From: Lanius collurio
Taxonomy: Eukaryota; Chordata; Aves; Passeriformes; Laniidae
DNA: 64,000 nucleotides
Assembly: GCA_020086605.1 (NCBI GenBank)
Contig: JACBWW010000015.1
Coordinates: forward strand, 7,027,513 to 7,091,512
Direction: 5' to 3'
The notes below the pieces were generated by a model that saw only the letters and a program-made list of their open reading frames with translations, was not told where the DNA came from and searched no databases. The number at the start of each line of letters is the position of its first letter. Within the stretch, counting starts at the first letter, position 1. Of the stretch, positions 39,001 through 51,606 are shown one piece after another. Position numbers and translations under genes: made by a program.

Positions 39001-41818
39001 AGAGCCAAATACTGAATGAGCAAGCATGTGAGAAACAGAATTCAACCATAAAAAAGGCTTCACAGTTTTATTAAGTAACTGAAGGATCTGTCAGGATAAA
39101 AAGTATCTACTATAGAACACGACCTGAAAAAAGAAAATCTGCTAATAATGGTAAGGTGGTGTTTGGTTCATTCATACAAAGTGCCACAAGAATAGCATTC
39201 TAATAGTCTCTAGTGCCAGAAGGTCTTATTAGTGCGTATGGTCAAGCTGATATCTTGAAAAAGCTCAAACTAAAGTGTGCCTAACAGGATTAGGTACAGA
39301 AACCAAACAGATCCACAAAAACAATGCAAAATTACAGTTGCACAGGTAATGTTTCAGAATACCCCAAAATACAAAATTATAGGGTCATAACAGCTGCAAT
39401 TAACATAAGAGTTACCCCTGCTCTTCTATTTTCTTCATTCTAAGACATACTATAACCATGTGCTGTTTACTGTATACTATCATAGGAAAACAAATAGGAT
39501 GTACCATGGAACAAATTTCTTAATATGGAATTTTTTTTTGGTTTTGTTTTTTTTTTTTCATGAATTCAACTAAACTAGCCCCAGAAGCTGTCTTTGTGGC
39601 TGTCACACAACAAAGATGGAATAACCTGCAAAAAAATAAATTTAACTACGTGTGAATCAACAGTGTATAACAGTGTAGTCACTCTTGTACATGAACCATT
39701 ATTCCATGACATATATCCTCCAGAGAACACACGAGCTGTCACAGATCCCAGGAAACTTGGATTTAGCCTGCATGACCCCTACAAAAAACTCCAAAACAAA
39801 ACAAACCACCAACACCCTCAGAAAACTACAACAACAACAAATGTATATTTATAGAAATTATAACCATTCTTACATATGGAGATATTAAATATTCACAGCT
39901 AAAGCTTGAGGCAGACCCAAGAAGCAGAACTAAGCCATCTGATTCCCCACATGGTGACTTAGGGACAAGGACAAACATTCCCTCTGTAAATCTGAGAAGA
40001 ATGACAATAAGCAAGCAGCATTTGCAACCTCAGGGCAAGTTTCTCAGGTTGTATGTAAGCGGTTTATTGCCTTTTCAGGTCCATTCAGATTTATATATTA
40101 TAAGCTGAGTATGCAAATAATTATCTGCATTAATATAAAAAGCAGGCACCCCTACAAGTTTGGAGATACAAGCAATATAAACCCACATAAAAAACTGAAA
40201 CAAGTAATGTCATGTTCTTGGGACTGGCCTGCATATGTCCTTCTGCTTTACTTAGAAAAGGTGTTTTGTTCTCCCACACCCAAAGTAACACTTTGAATCT
40301 CAGTGCTCTTCTCTTTTTCATGTTTTCTTTTGGAAAATCAGACACATTACTCTCCTGAAAACTTTCAATACTACATACACTACTCCATAAACTCACTACT
40401 ACTGCACTTCCCAGCTACTGCTTTTCCTTCTTCTTTTAAAAGATACTAACACTGCAATCATTAGTATTGCCTTTTACCATTCAGTTTGTGGTTTAAAATG
40501 CATTATTTTAAATGTCTTACAACTAACTGACCTCCCTGTGGTAAGGGGACATAAAGTTAATGCTTGACCTGCTATGAGCAGAGCTCTACACAGCCCTTTC
40601 CCTCCCTTGCCATTGATTCACATCCTTCTGAACAATACAAGTCTAATTAATGCCAACTATTTTTCAAATGCCTGACAGAAATTTGAGCAAACTTCCTGTA
40701 CCAAAGTCAACTTAAATTTCCAGTCAATATATGCTGCCAAATAAGGCAGAGGCAGAAGTGGAGACTTCATGAGCCACCTCAGTCAGCATCTGAACAAATT
40801 TTGAACTAATTAGTTTAAAATATTTTCCATTCAAAAAGACAACTCATCACTTACAGAACACAACTAAACATTTATCCTAAGGCCACATTTATGCATAATT
40901 CAGTAGGAACCTAGTATGTCCATTGGGAACTTCTTTGAAAAAGTTAAATTGTTGAAAATTGATGTCAGGATTCAGCCAAAAGAACTTGAAGTTTTTTGGT
41001 TTTATTTATTTTCATTGATATCTGGGTTAAAGGAAGCAAATAAAAATGTATTTTGAAGGCCAAAATTTTAAAATTGCAGTCTTTTTTTTCCCCACAATTT
41101 TTATATAAATGACAGAACCCAACTAGTATTATTAAAGGATAGAAATTCAATTATAAATTTTGTTTGTGAACCAAAACTATATTTTCCAATTTTATCACAC
41201 ACAGAAAAAAGTTTCAAGTACCAACCCAAAGTCTCACATGTACACAGCTTGAAATTTCAGGCGTATATGAAAGTCCATAAAAATTTCTTTCTCACTGAGA
41301 AAATTAAAAAAATGCTAAATTCCATTATGCAGATTTATGAGGTATTTATGCAGCACACAGTAACTCTGAATTCTACTTATGGCTGTATGATTAAAAGCTC
41401 CTCAATAAATCTGGTTTTGGAGCAGAAAGATCTTTAGCAACCATGTTAGGAGAACAAGCATCCACAGTTCCCCAGCCCTCCATAACCACAGGTAACAGAG
41501 GAATAGGACATAAAGCTTCAGCTGCATTACCAGAACTTCCACCATTTGAGTTCTCAAGTACATTTAAAACTAGAAAAGCAGAAAGAAATCATCATACCTC
41601 ATACCTCACATTTTCCAGAGAGGAAAAAACCCCACTTAGTTTGTCTGCTTTGTTGCTATTAATTCATCTCTGCATGTCGTATAATTTAACTTAGAGAAAG
41701 TGTTTCTGCATATTTTTAATTTCTCCTTTACTTTCTTAAATAGTAAACCAATATTTTCACAATAGGGAGAGAAATTACGACAAAGGTACTTGGGCTGGAT
41801 TAAGAGTTGATGTTCTGC

Positions 41819-42016
41819 TGTGGTGAGTTGACCCTGGTTGGATGCCAGGTGCTCACCAAAGCCACTCCATCACTCCCCTCCTCAGCTGGACAGGGGAGAA
41901 AAAATATAATTATTGTATAAAAATTGTGGGATGAGGTAAAGGCAGGGAGAGAACACTCACTAACTGCTATGAGGGACAAAACAGACTCGAATTGGGGAAA
42001 AATTAACTTATTGCCA
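41819..42016 (+). mobile_element. Truncated copy of the same avian LTR-type repeat
   Basis: TGTGGTGAGTTGACCCTGG opens this copy and aligns with the start of the element at 2029. Shared blocks follow in the same order: CATCACTCCCCTCCTCAGCT, GGACAGGGGAG, ACTCACTAACT, and ACAAAACAGACTCGA with TTGGGGAAAAATTAA. Similarity stops near 42016, so only about the first 200 bases of a roughly 1.1 kb unit remain. The opening TG is intact here but eroded in the first copy. No retroviral coding sequence follows. Confidence 0.75.
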
Positions 42017-45000
42017 AGAAATGCTCAGGGTCTCAAAATTCCTACGTATGACTTCAGAAGTCTCCAAAAAAGAAAAAAACATGAAAGAATGAGCTGTATC
42101 ACAGTTTATTATAGATTTTAAAATGTTGATAATTGTCTAAACTGGGGGAAAAAAGTCACTTCAATACCATACTGAAGTGGCAGTATGTTAGTAATATGCT
42201 TAACTTGCTCATTAATAGCAGCTGATTAAAATGTCAACCCTCCAGAAATTTAACTACTCACAGCTTTCACTCTTTTTGTGAAGCATATGAAGTTTGGACT
42301 TCTTTCCAGTATAACCACTTTAGTAAAAGCTGGGAACAAAATATATAGGAAAAAAATCCAAATAAACTAACATGTTATTTATTTAGAGGCTTCTTTTCTT
42401 TTCATGTGACAATATTAGAAATAGATTAGTCTCTCAATTAAAAAATCCTTCAAGTATTCAATAACCAGAGTTGCTCAAAAAGGACATCTGGGATGACAAT
42501 AGAATCGGTATTTAGAATTAGTGTCTGCAACTTGCCCTCTGGAAACTACTCCTTCCCCACTTATACACCAGAACTCACTGTGTTTCAGATCAGTCTCACC
42601 TTGTGTAAGCTGGCATGGAATAAAAATGCAAGGAGCAACTAAAAGGATCAGTAATCTCATATACATTAACAGTAGTTTCCAAAACACATACAAACTATCC
42701 AATTAATTAGCAAAAGAGAAGTAATGGTCAGGGTAACCTGCAATTATTTCAGCTATCTCTTAAAAAGATAAAAATGTAAGCCATTTCATGAGAAACTTCA
42801 AGAGAAAGACTGTTTCCATATTTTAAGAGTACCTATAATGAACCTTAGGTATCTTGAGTTTTTAGTTTTTTTTTTTAATCTGAGCATTTTTCCACTGAAT
42901 TTCCTGACAAGTTTTAGTATTCCCATTTCAACATCACCGGCATAACCTTTACTCAAGATTGCCTAAAAAAAAAGTTCATTTTTACCTTGTAGACAGCAGA
43001 ACTTCCACAGAGGTTGGCAGAACAAAATGTCACTCTTAGAATTGTGGTTTCTTTTTTTACTTTCTTTATTTTGGGAGGAGGATGGATTCCCCCAGACACC
43101 ACTTTATTGCAAGCATGCAGGGTGGACAACTTTGTGTCACATAATTACATCCAAAAGGTAGCTCTGTTCCTTGAGAAGCCATGATTACAGGGCTTCGTTT
43201 GATGAGCTAGTGTCTATAAAGCAAATTATAGCAAAACAATCATACATCTCTGCCTTTTCACATATATTCACTGGACGTCAGACAAATGGTTTCACCAGTC
43301 CAATAATTTTCCTCTGTCAGCTTGTTTAATGAAAACAGGAAGGAAAAGAAAGAAAGTCACCTTACACATATTTCATGAACTGCATTGTGATAGCTATACT
43401 AGACTTTTGTACTTGTAAACTTAATTCATATCCTCAAAAGAAAGAAGCTATGACAGCAAAATAGGCACTATTTATTGGGTTTTATTTTTTTTAGGAATCT
43501 AAACATCATGTTGGCTTTTTGAAGACCAAAAGGCTAAAACAATACTCTAAAAATGTTTTTGTCAAGTAACTAATTGTTCTGCTAAAATGTATTTTCTATA
43601 CATGATAATAATTAGGTTTACAGCATCAAGTCAAATGAAACCACACAGAGAATATAATACAAGAACACATTATATTCAATTTTTGTAGAACCTTAACAAC
43701 TGTAATGTTAAGGAAAGCAAGTAGGGAATTTTAGAGTGAAAGCTTTCTACTGTCTTTGGAATGGTGTGCTTGTGATTATCACTGTGCTCATTCTCAGTTA
43801 TGAAGTCTGTAACATGCAAGGTTACTGACTAGGGTGCAAGCGGCCCTAGCATACAACACTGATAGCAAATTCCCCAAAATCCTGCTGTCGATTAGGCCAA
43901 GAAAGAGTCTTGCTCATTTGTCAGACCTTTAAAATTGAGTTCATAAGGGTTTTGACCTAGATTGGAGCTACAGGAACGTCTTCCTTAAATCTTTAAAAGA
44001 GATGGACTTTAAACTGGTTGACAGCAGTTCATTGCATGTTTTAAAATTAAAAGATGACATAAAAGTAGTAAGGAAAAATTCCATTTTCTCATTGCATCTG
44101 AATTGAAAAGTATGATCTTGATAGGCTATAACTGCTGCCAAGTATTTGTTCAAGCTCTTTTACTACAGCTTAATCAGGATTCATTTCCTTCTTCTCTGTA
44201 TTTGAGTTTTCACAGCAAACTAAACAACGTTTCTTTGTTCCACTGAGTCAAGCAATAATTGCTCTGAACTGACAAACTTGATCATTTTTACACCCATCAC
44301 AAGAGAGAATGAGCCTAATTTACACAGTCTATAGATCTCTCCTCCTCCTTACACACAGGCAGGTCTAGCCTGAAGATCTCTAAGCTGTTTGTTCATTACA
44401 AACTCTCTCTCCAAATGAGCCACAAGTTTTTGAAGACTATCCAGATAAAATTCCCTTTCCAGAATTACTACAAAACACATCTCTCTTAAAAAAACCCCAA
44501 CCAAACATAAAACTAAACCAGTCAAGTATCTACAGATAAACTCCTACTAAATCTTACTTGGATAGCCCTGAAAACATTTAAGCACAAAGAGAAAGATGAC
44601 TAACAGAGCCAAAAACCAAACCATCATTCTAGAATGCAAGTGCAAAATTAAAAGATCCATTTTAGTTGAGAACTCCTCTCCTACATACCCCTCTCTCCCC
44701 CAAAAACCCCAAAACACAAAACTTCTGAAGTAAATTTTCCTTTTTTTTCAGGCAGCAACTCTATTAAACTCCCAAGTATTACACATTAAATACATTCACC
44801 CACATCAGCTCTTGATCACTAATACTGATGAAAGTCCATGAAGACAGGTCTTCACAACTTTACAGAACAGGTAATACTATACTTGGAACTATCACAAGCA
44901 GATGGCATCTGCTTCTTATTGTTTTATTTAAATTTTATTTTTTCTTTGGCTTGCTTGTTTCTTTCTTTCTTTTTAAAATTGTGTGAGCACTCAAATCAAC

Positions 45001-48000
45001 ATTCAAATACAATGAGAGAAGGTACTAGAGAGCAAACTTTGGCTTATTAAAGATTTGAAACCACATACCCCTGAATAGATGAAAACATAGAGAAAGATTA
45101 AAACCTTGCAACTTCAATACTTTTTCTAGTAGAGCACTTCTTGAATTTTGGATACTAGCTTCATTTGAGAATATGTATTACTGATACAGTGAGAGTCACT
45201 GATATTTCCTGCCAAGTTTCTGGAAATACAATTTTCTTTCTGCCTATCATGGTAAAAATCAACATGCCAATGCCCAGCACAGAAAAGTATACAGAAGATA
45301 ATTTTCTGTATTCTAAATAGTAGGAGTCATATTATGAACTGTGCTTCCCCTTCCTCGGTCACTCTGGTAGCTCCTAAAAATTATCTTACCAATTACATTT
45401 AGGCAGTTTAACTGATGAGTTTCCAGAGTGTGTGTGGTAGGGGAACAGGGAAAAACTGGGAAAGAATCACATTAACCACATAAAGGGCCTCATATCTGGC
45501 CATGACAACTGAGGCACTGTGCTTTAAAATAGAAGCTCAGCTCTGACTTACAGCCACCTATAAAGTCTTTCTGTGCATAGATTTAAGTGGCAAGAGTTCT
45601 ATCATGTACACAGTTTTCTGACAAATTCTGTACAGCTGCAGCTTTACACTTCCCAGCTTCTTCTGCAGCAGTGTAATACAAAGTTGTAACTTGAGATCCA
45701 GTGTGTACCCAAAGTATCACTTAAATAATACTGTCATACCCCATTCCACAATCTGAGGAAGCCACTCTGTAGTTACCCACAGAAAACCTTATGACAAAAA
45801 TCCAAAACACCAAACCATATTTTCTACCTATCAGGGTTTAAACTTCTGGAAAAGGCATGAGTGAAAAAAAAAATTCTCTTTCCAAACAACTATCTAAGAG
45901 TATAATAGTTTTATTGTGCTTGGCACCCAGCTCCAGGCTGATCTCACTGTTTTCAATAGGACATCCAGACCATTAAGAGTGGCGGAATCAGATCACAGTC
46001 TGCAGCACTTTATTTACAGAGCAAATATATTTTAATATGTGAAACACTTCATGTAACTGCAGTAGATTGCATCCATCTTTCATATTACACATCCTTTATG
46101 TGCTGTCTCCTTGACAAGCTGTGATTAACACTACAGTTTAGAATTTTTTAATCATGTCAGATTTGCCTTAAGATAAACTGACAAACATTTTTCTCTTTTA
46201 CAAACAATACCTTGTAAACTGCATGAAGCATATTCATGATTTATGCTATGAACAATTAGGTTATGATGGTTTATTGAGACCTTGGTTACCAATACAGTTC
46301 CAATTATACTGCAAATTCTCAAATTCTTTCTAAAGGAATTGCAAGTTCAGAGACCTACATTAAATTTAGTAAACTTGTTTAATATATAATACTGAAAAAA
46401 TTCCCAGTGTATGAAATATGGCATAAGTAAATCAGTATTTTAGCATACACTTTTTTCCTGCACAACTTTTATTGCATTTATCTGTATAAGTATCACAGAG
46501 CTAATTTTTTTCATAACCAATAGGGAATTAGAATTAATGTTGCTTTCTGTATCACACTGCCTCATATCTTCTAGAAACACTCTGGCACTAGGCTTTGCCT
46601 TGAAAAGTTCTTCTGAATTTAAGAACGGGCACTATTCAAAATTAATATAAGGATAAACCAAATACTGGAACAGAAGCGATGGAAAAGGATTACCAGTGCA
46701 CAATTTCTTTAAGGGATACTGAAGTCAAATTTCAGGTGTTCACTATTTGTTACTGCTGTACAAAAGTGCTGGTGTCTTTTGCCTTCTTTTGACATTCTAC
46801 CCCAAGAATACAGAGCTCCAATCTATTTCCACTGTCATCACAAACATGTACAGGTAACTTGTTTTTCAATATCTCCGCTTAGCTTGTTTATAAAACTAAT
46901 CTGAATAAATGTTTGTTTGTAGAACTATAGAACATACTGTCTGTTTATAGAGCTAATCTCTATGAAATGCTTGCACTGAGACATGTAAAGGTCAAGATCT
47001 TTAAAATCCCCTTCTCCCAGTAAAGGTAACATTTTGAAGAAGCAGAAAGGTAAAGACAATACCGAATACAGGAAAGAATTACAACCTTCAATCCTTCCCT
47101 CCCCCATAAGGCTTCCACAAACTATTTAAATATACAAACAGGAGGAACAAGGCCTGCAGATTGCTCAGTAACTGCTGGAATAGCCACTGGGTGTTACGGT
47201 ACATTCAAAAAGGTTTTTCCTTTGAGATCTTGTTAGCAGACAAGACCAAAATGGCTCAACAGTCAAACATGAAAGTATTGACAGCCATATCTCAGAAGCC
47301 ACTTATTCTATTCCTTAGCCAATTTCTTTTGAAGACAAAGGTTTCTATAAATTTGTATTTACACACCTCCCTAACATTTAACCATTTTCACAGAAATTAG
47401 GTTATTACACTAAATTTTCAATCCATGTCATAGAACATAATCATTTCAGCATACACATGCAATCAGACAAAAATGCCTCCAAAAGCATTTTAAAGGAAAA
47501 AATAAAAGAATTGTTTTTAAAGAGTAAAAATTGAAAACAAAAAACCACAACAAAACACTTGCAGTATGCAGTCTTTTTACATGTATCTTATAGGTTATTA
47601 ATATACCCAACAGAATTGATAAAACATTTTCTGAAATAAAACCTTTTGTTTTTCTCTTTTTCTATTCCTTCAGTTACCCTTTTGTAGTAATTTACTTTGG
47701 AAAAGTTATCACTTGTAGTTAGAAATAGGTTGTCATGATCAGAAATAGCACTACATTTAAATATAAATATTTAATCTGCACTTCTTTAAAAGCCCAAGAA
47801 GTATATATATGAATCCTTCCTCTTATCTGAGAAGGGTTGCAATTCATCATTATTGCTACTGCTTGTAATTGATGATAGAGCTGAGAATGTCTTGAGTGAA
47901 ATAGATAAAAAAACTTTCAGAAATGGAGGAACTTTGATTCTTGAAGACTTTTACTCTGACTAGTCAGGACAAAGACAGAGGTGAAACCAACATAATGTCT

Positions 48001-48032
48001 TCTCTTGGATGCTTCTGAATTACTGCCTTAGG

Positions 48033-48064
48033 CTTTCACGGCTCTCTCCCGTGAAAGAGAGAGC
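48033..48064. repeat. Overlapping, mutually exclusive hairpins
   Basis: CTTTCACGG (48033-48041) pairs perfectly with CCGTGAAAG (48049-48057) around a 7-base loop. The loop side, GCTCTCTC (48041-48048), also pairs perfectly with GAGAGAGC (48057-48064) around an 8-base loop. The two stems share bases, so only one can form at a time. It lies deep in the intron of GALNTL6; no role is known. Confidence 0.9.
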
Positions 48065-48239
48065 ATTCAGGGATCTCAGACTCCTGGTTCTGCACAGAAA
48101 CCATAGAAAACCAGTGCTATCAATGCCACAGAAGTTGCCATGCCCCTGAATTTAACATCTTGGTAGAAATGTCCTCAGAATGCTCCCTAGACAACTGAAG
48201 TAGGGAAATCTCTGATAAAACAAAGAAATGGCAACTACA

Positions 48240-48420
48240 GGTAGCTCATTCATGGCAATGCCAGGGGCTTCAGCACCCAGGATCTCCACTCCCTGTAGAG
48301 GTGCAGGCAGATTTACAGGGCCCTGACCCAACAGGCATTGTGCAGCTGCCTAATACACACACCAGGAGCTGCCTGGGTCATTACTCCGCAGGCTGCATCC
48401 ATGTAGGTTGCACCTACCAC
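48240..48420. other. GC-richer patch of unknown origin
   Basis: It contains GCCAGGGGCTTCAGCACCCA, ATCTCCACTCCCTGTAGAGG and CAGGAGCTGCCTGGGTCA. A 142-codon plus-strand frame (48301-48729) begins here but loses all compositional bias in its second half, so I do not call it a gene. A degraded repeat is the likeliest explanation. Confidence 0.3.
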
Positions 48421-51400
48421 TCTGAACTCCAGTGCAAGAGTGCTCTTCTCATGTACAGAAACATGGTTTATCACTTACCAAAACAAAAACTGACAGATGT
48501 AGGATTTGCATTTGTTTATAGAGTTCTCACATTTTTAATGCAAATTAAGCATATTCTTCATCAAGGCATGCCATCAGTTGTATTCCCAAAGGAAAAGAAA
48601 TTAATAGAAAGAGGTCTTATTTTAAATTCTGATTTCTTGTCAAAAAGTTGGCATGACTTATCAACCTCAATAAAGTCAGTTTCTCTGATTAGCTTATTTT
48701 GTTCCCTCTCCCTCCATTGTAACAGTTGATTGACTTAATAGCTCACTTTAGAAAACGGAAGGAATTAAACTTCTTTTTTTTTTCTTTCCTTCCAAAGTAT
48801 CTATCAGAATTGTTTAATTAGGAATTACCTTTTTTAAGGTTAACTTTTGCTTTCATTTTCCTATATTTCAGTCACTGGTTTTGAGCTAATGACAGAGTAA
48901 TATTAAGAGAAGAACGGAAGCAATTGGGTTGACTGAATAACTTAATATTCCTTTCACTACATCTATTCTGTACTGATAAGCAGTATACTTAAGTCATTAT
49001 ATATTCCTTTCTGACACTCAGTAAACCAGGGCTTGGATAACTAGCAACTAAATGGATAACTTCCCTGTTCCACCAATAGTGTAACAAATAGTACTTCTGC
49101 AACACAACAGTATTTCCCTCTCTTTTCTTGAATTCTTTTATCAAGATTAACTGACTAATATTATTAGAACTGGTTTGGAAGTCTTTACAAGTGCTTTTAA
49201 ATTAAGTTCTGGCTATGTGTAAAGCCTTGCCACTCCATCCTTCACTTCAAGTACCTTCTCAAGTAGCATCACCATGCTAACAAAATGGGAAGTAACAATA
49301 AAAACACCATAAACACAGATTTGAACCTCAGGTGTTCCAATAAAGCCCTAGAAAACCAAAAGCAACATAAGCTCATTTCAGGATTTATATGCAAGATCAT
49401 TTGTAATTTTAGAGACAAAAAAGATGAGCTAAAACACTTGAAATAAATAGAAATAATACCTTTCTTTTCTGCATGTCTTGCAAAAGGCTTTATTCCTTGA
49501 CTTCAAGAGGAGAGACCATTCAAATTCAGAAACATAGGTTTTAATTGGTAGAATGAAAAGCGATCGAAATATTTGGCCACAAAACAGTAGTAGTCATGAA
49601 GAAACTAGTACCTCCCTATAATCAGAAATTATGAAATTCCCATTCCCAGTGCTTAGGAAATTGTAAGCTTTACAGATAAACAGCCAGACTGAATTAAAAA
49701 AAATACTGCAGTCCTTTCTTCTTTTCTGTATGACAAGCATTGACTGCCTTTCCTGAAATGCTCCCACAAGCCCTTTCACATCATGCTTTCAGATAGATTT
49801 TCAACTAATAGTGCATTTCAGCTAATGTTATTAGGAAGAGAAACTACATAGTATGTCCTAAAAGAATGCATTGAGATGCTCTAGCTTTGCATTTGTATTA
49901 CCATATTGTGATTTTCAAAGAAAAGAACAATAAAAGTTATTTTAATTTGTAGAATAATGTTGACAAATATAAATTATTTAAAAGATATCTCTAAAATGTC
50001 AAATTCAGCAAATGGTAAAATAAAAAAAAAAAGTCAGAATATCTTAATATTCACATACTACTACAGTTATCACATTAGGTTTAGGACTGGGAATGACAAA
50101 GCCACATAATGTGTTTTTTCAGTTTCTCAGCCACTCCATGCAATGGCTTGCATTACATGGGCAATGCTTTAAGCCATCCATCAGACAATCATAAGCACTA
50201 CTGTAATTGTCCAAAACATATGGGGTCCACATTTCATATTTAGAAATTAAAAGTTCATTGCCAAAACATCAATGCACATCCCTCAAAAAGGTCCACCCTA
50301 ACATGATATTCCCCACATATATGCAAGTAACCACATATATGCTGCTTTTATTTTGTACATTCTCTCTTGCATATTTGTCATTTTACATTTCGCAATTTGG
50401 AACACAGCAATTATTGATCTGACAACTACTAAATTGCCTAGAATAATTTCCTTCCCCTCCCCATCTTTTTTACCTCCTAAGCACATGTGGGAGGAAAGGA
50501 TAATTTCTTTAGTTAGTGATCAAGATTCAAAAGAGAAAGGGAAAAATAACTTACAAAATTAACATACACTTGCAATATTTTACTAGTTCAGGCTCCTGTA
50601 AAATTAAGTACTTACCAAGTCTTATGAATCTGTCAAAGAGATTCAGTTATAGAGATATTTTGGGGGAGGTTTTGGCTGTCTCAAGACAGTGGGATCAAGA
50701 CAGCATAATTTGTTTTACAATAGTAGATTGGCCTTGGTAGAATAATGACTGTCAAACACTGATTAAAGTGTAATTCAACTGCTGTTTCTCTTCCTTCCTT
50801 CTAATTTAATTCATCATACATTGAATAGTTGTACATTATGTTATAAAAGAAGAATTCAAATCTGAACATGCTTTGGTGACAGAAAGAGGAACACAAACCA
50901 TACTCTGCATGTATGGGATGCAGCACGTAAAGGTACATTAAAATTACATTACTTACCATAAAGTGTCCTTCAGTGTATTTGCAAGCACAATTTTCTCCCA
51001 TTTTCAAATAATTGCAGACTGTCAGAATGAGATGAAGTTGCTTTAGCAAGACTAAAGGACTGGAGTTCGACAATGGTAAAAGTGTCAAAGGTTCTGGGCA
51101 GCTATAGGTACTGAGCTCAGGTTTTGTTCATTAATTTAAAGGACAATTTGGCTTTAGTTCTAATGTATGCCCTTTGCAGACCAACACTCTGTTTCTATTT
51201 GGTCACAGTCTGACAACTGATTTCAACACAAAAAATAATTTGTTGATAATATTTTTGCCCATGTACAATCATTACATAGTTATGAGCATGAAACACATTG
51301 TCACTTGTCTACTTTCAGGGATAAGGTATTTGTGCTTGGTCTGATCACTAAATTCAGAACATGATGTCCTTGTGACATTGCTGCAATCAAAAGAAAGTTT

Positions 51401-51497
51401 TTAGGAATGTCTTCTAAAGGACTTAAAAGAAAAAATAGCCATAGAGAGAAAGAATGAATAAACAAACCACTTTGATTTGTTCTGAACTCATGCATAC

Positions 51498-51606
51498 CTG
51501 AACGCATGGCATCTTTTTGAATGCTTTCATAATCATGCCAGTCCTTCCTCTTCAGGCCATCAGTCCAGGTAAAGAGCTGTCCATCTCCCAGCCCCAAAGG
51601 AAGTGT
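51498..51606 (-). CDS. GALNTL6: GALNTL6 internal exon (end of stem region)
   Basis: This exon encodes 36 complete codons plus one base, beginning [10 protein letters not shown] and ending KDAMRS followed by the first base of a Gly codon. The acceptor is TTTTCATAG before AC and the donor is G followed by GTATGC, giving entry phase 0 and exit phase 1. The motifs [19 protein letters not shown] and GLGDGQ match my memory of vertebrate GALNTL6 just after its signal anchor, around residues 47-83 of a protein of about 600. GALNT enzymes are type II Golgi membrane proteins that transfer GalNAc from UDP-GalNAc to Ser/Thr, starting mucin-type O-glycans. This part lies in the lumenal stem before the catalytic fold. 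Translation continues directly into the exon at 30606-30744 across a 20.75 kb intron. The upstream exon with the start Met and signal anchor was not seen. The closest alternative is the paralogue GALNT10, which I judge less similar here. Confidence 0.9.

Larger units (their letters stand above)
30745..51497 (-). other. GALNTL6: GALNTL6 intron between the 51.5 kb and 30.6 kb exons
   Basis: This complete intron is 20,753 bases and phase 1, beginning GTATGC and ending TTTTGTTACAG on the minus strand. It contains a truncated LTR-type fragment at 41.8 kb, a 28-bp tandem duplication at 33.0 kb and a two-way hairpin at 48.0 kb. I see no CR1 in it, which is a long run without one compared with the two flanking introns. 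No additional exon is expected, because the two neighbouring exons encode contiguous family sequence. Confidence 0.88.

Noticed and set aside
48301..48729. 142-codon plus-strand frame
   Set aside because: Only the first third has unusual composition; no domain, homology or splice pattern is recognised.
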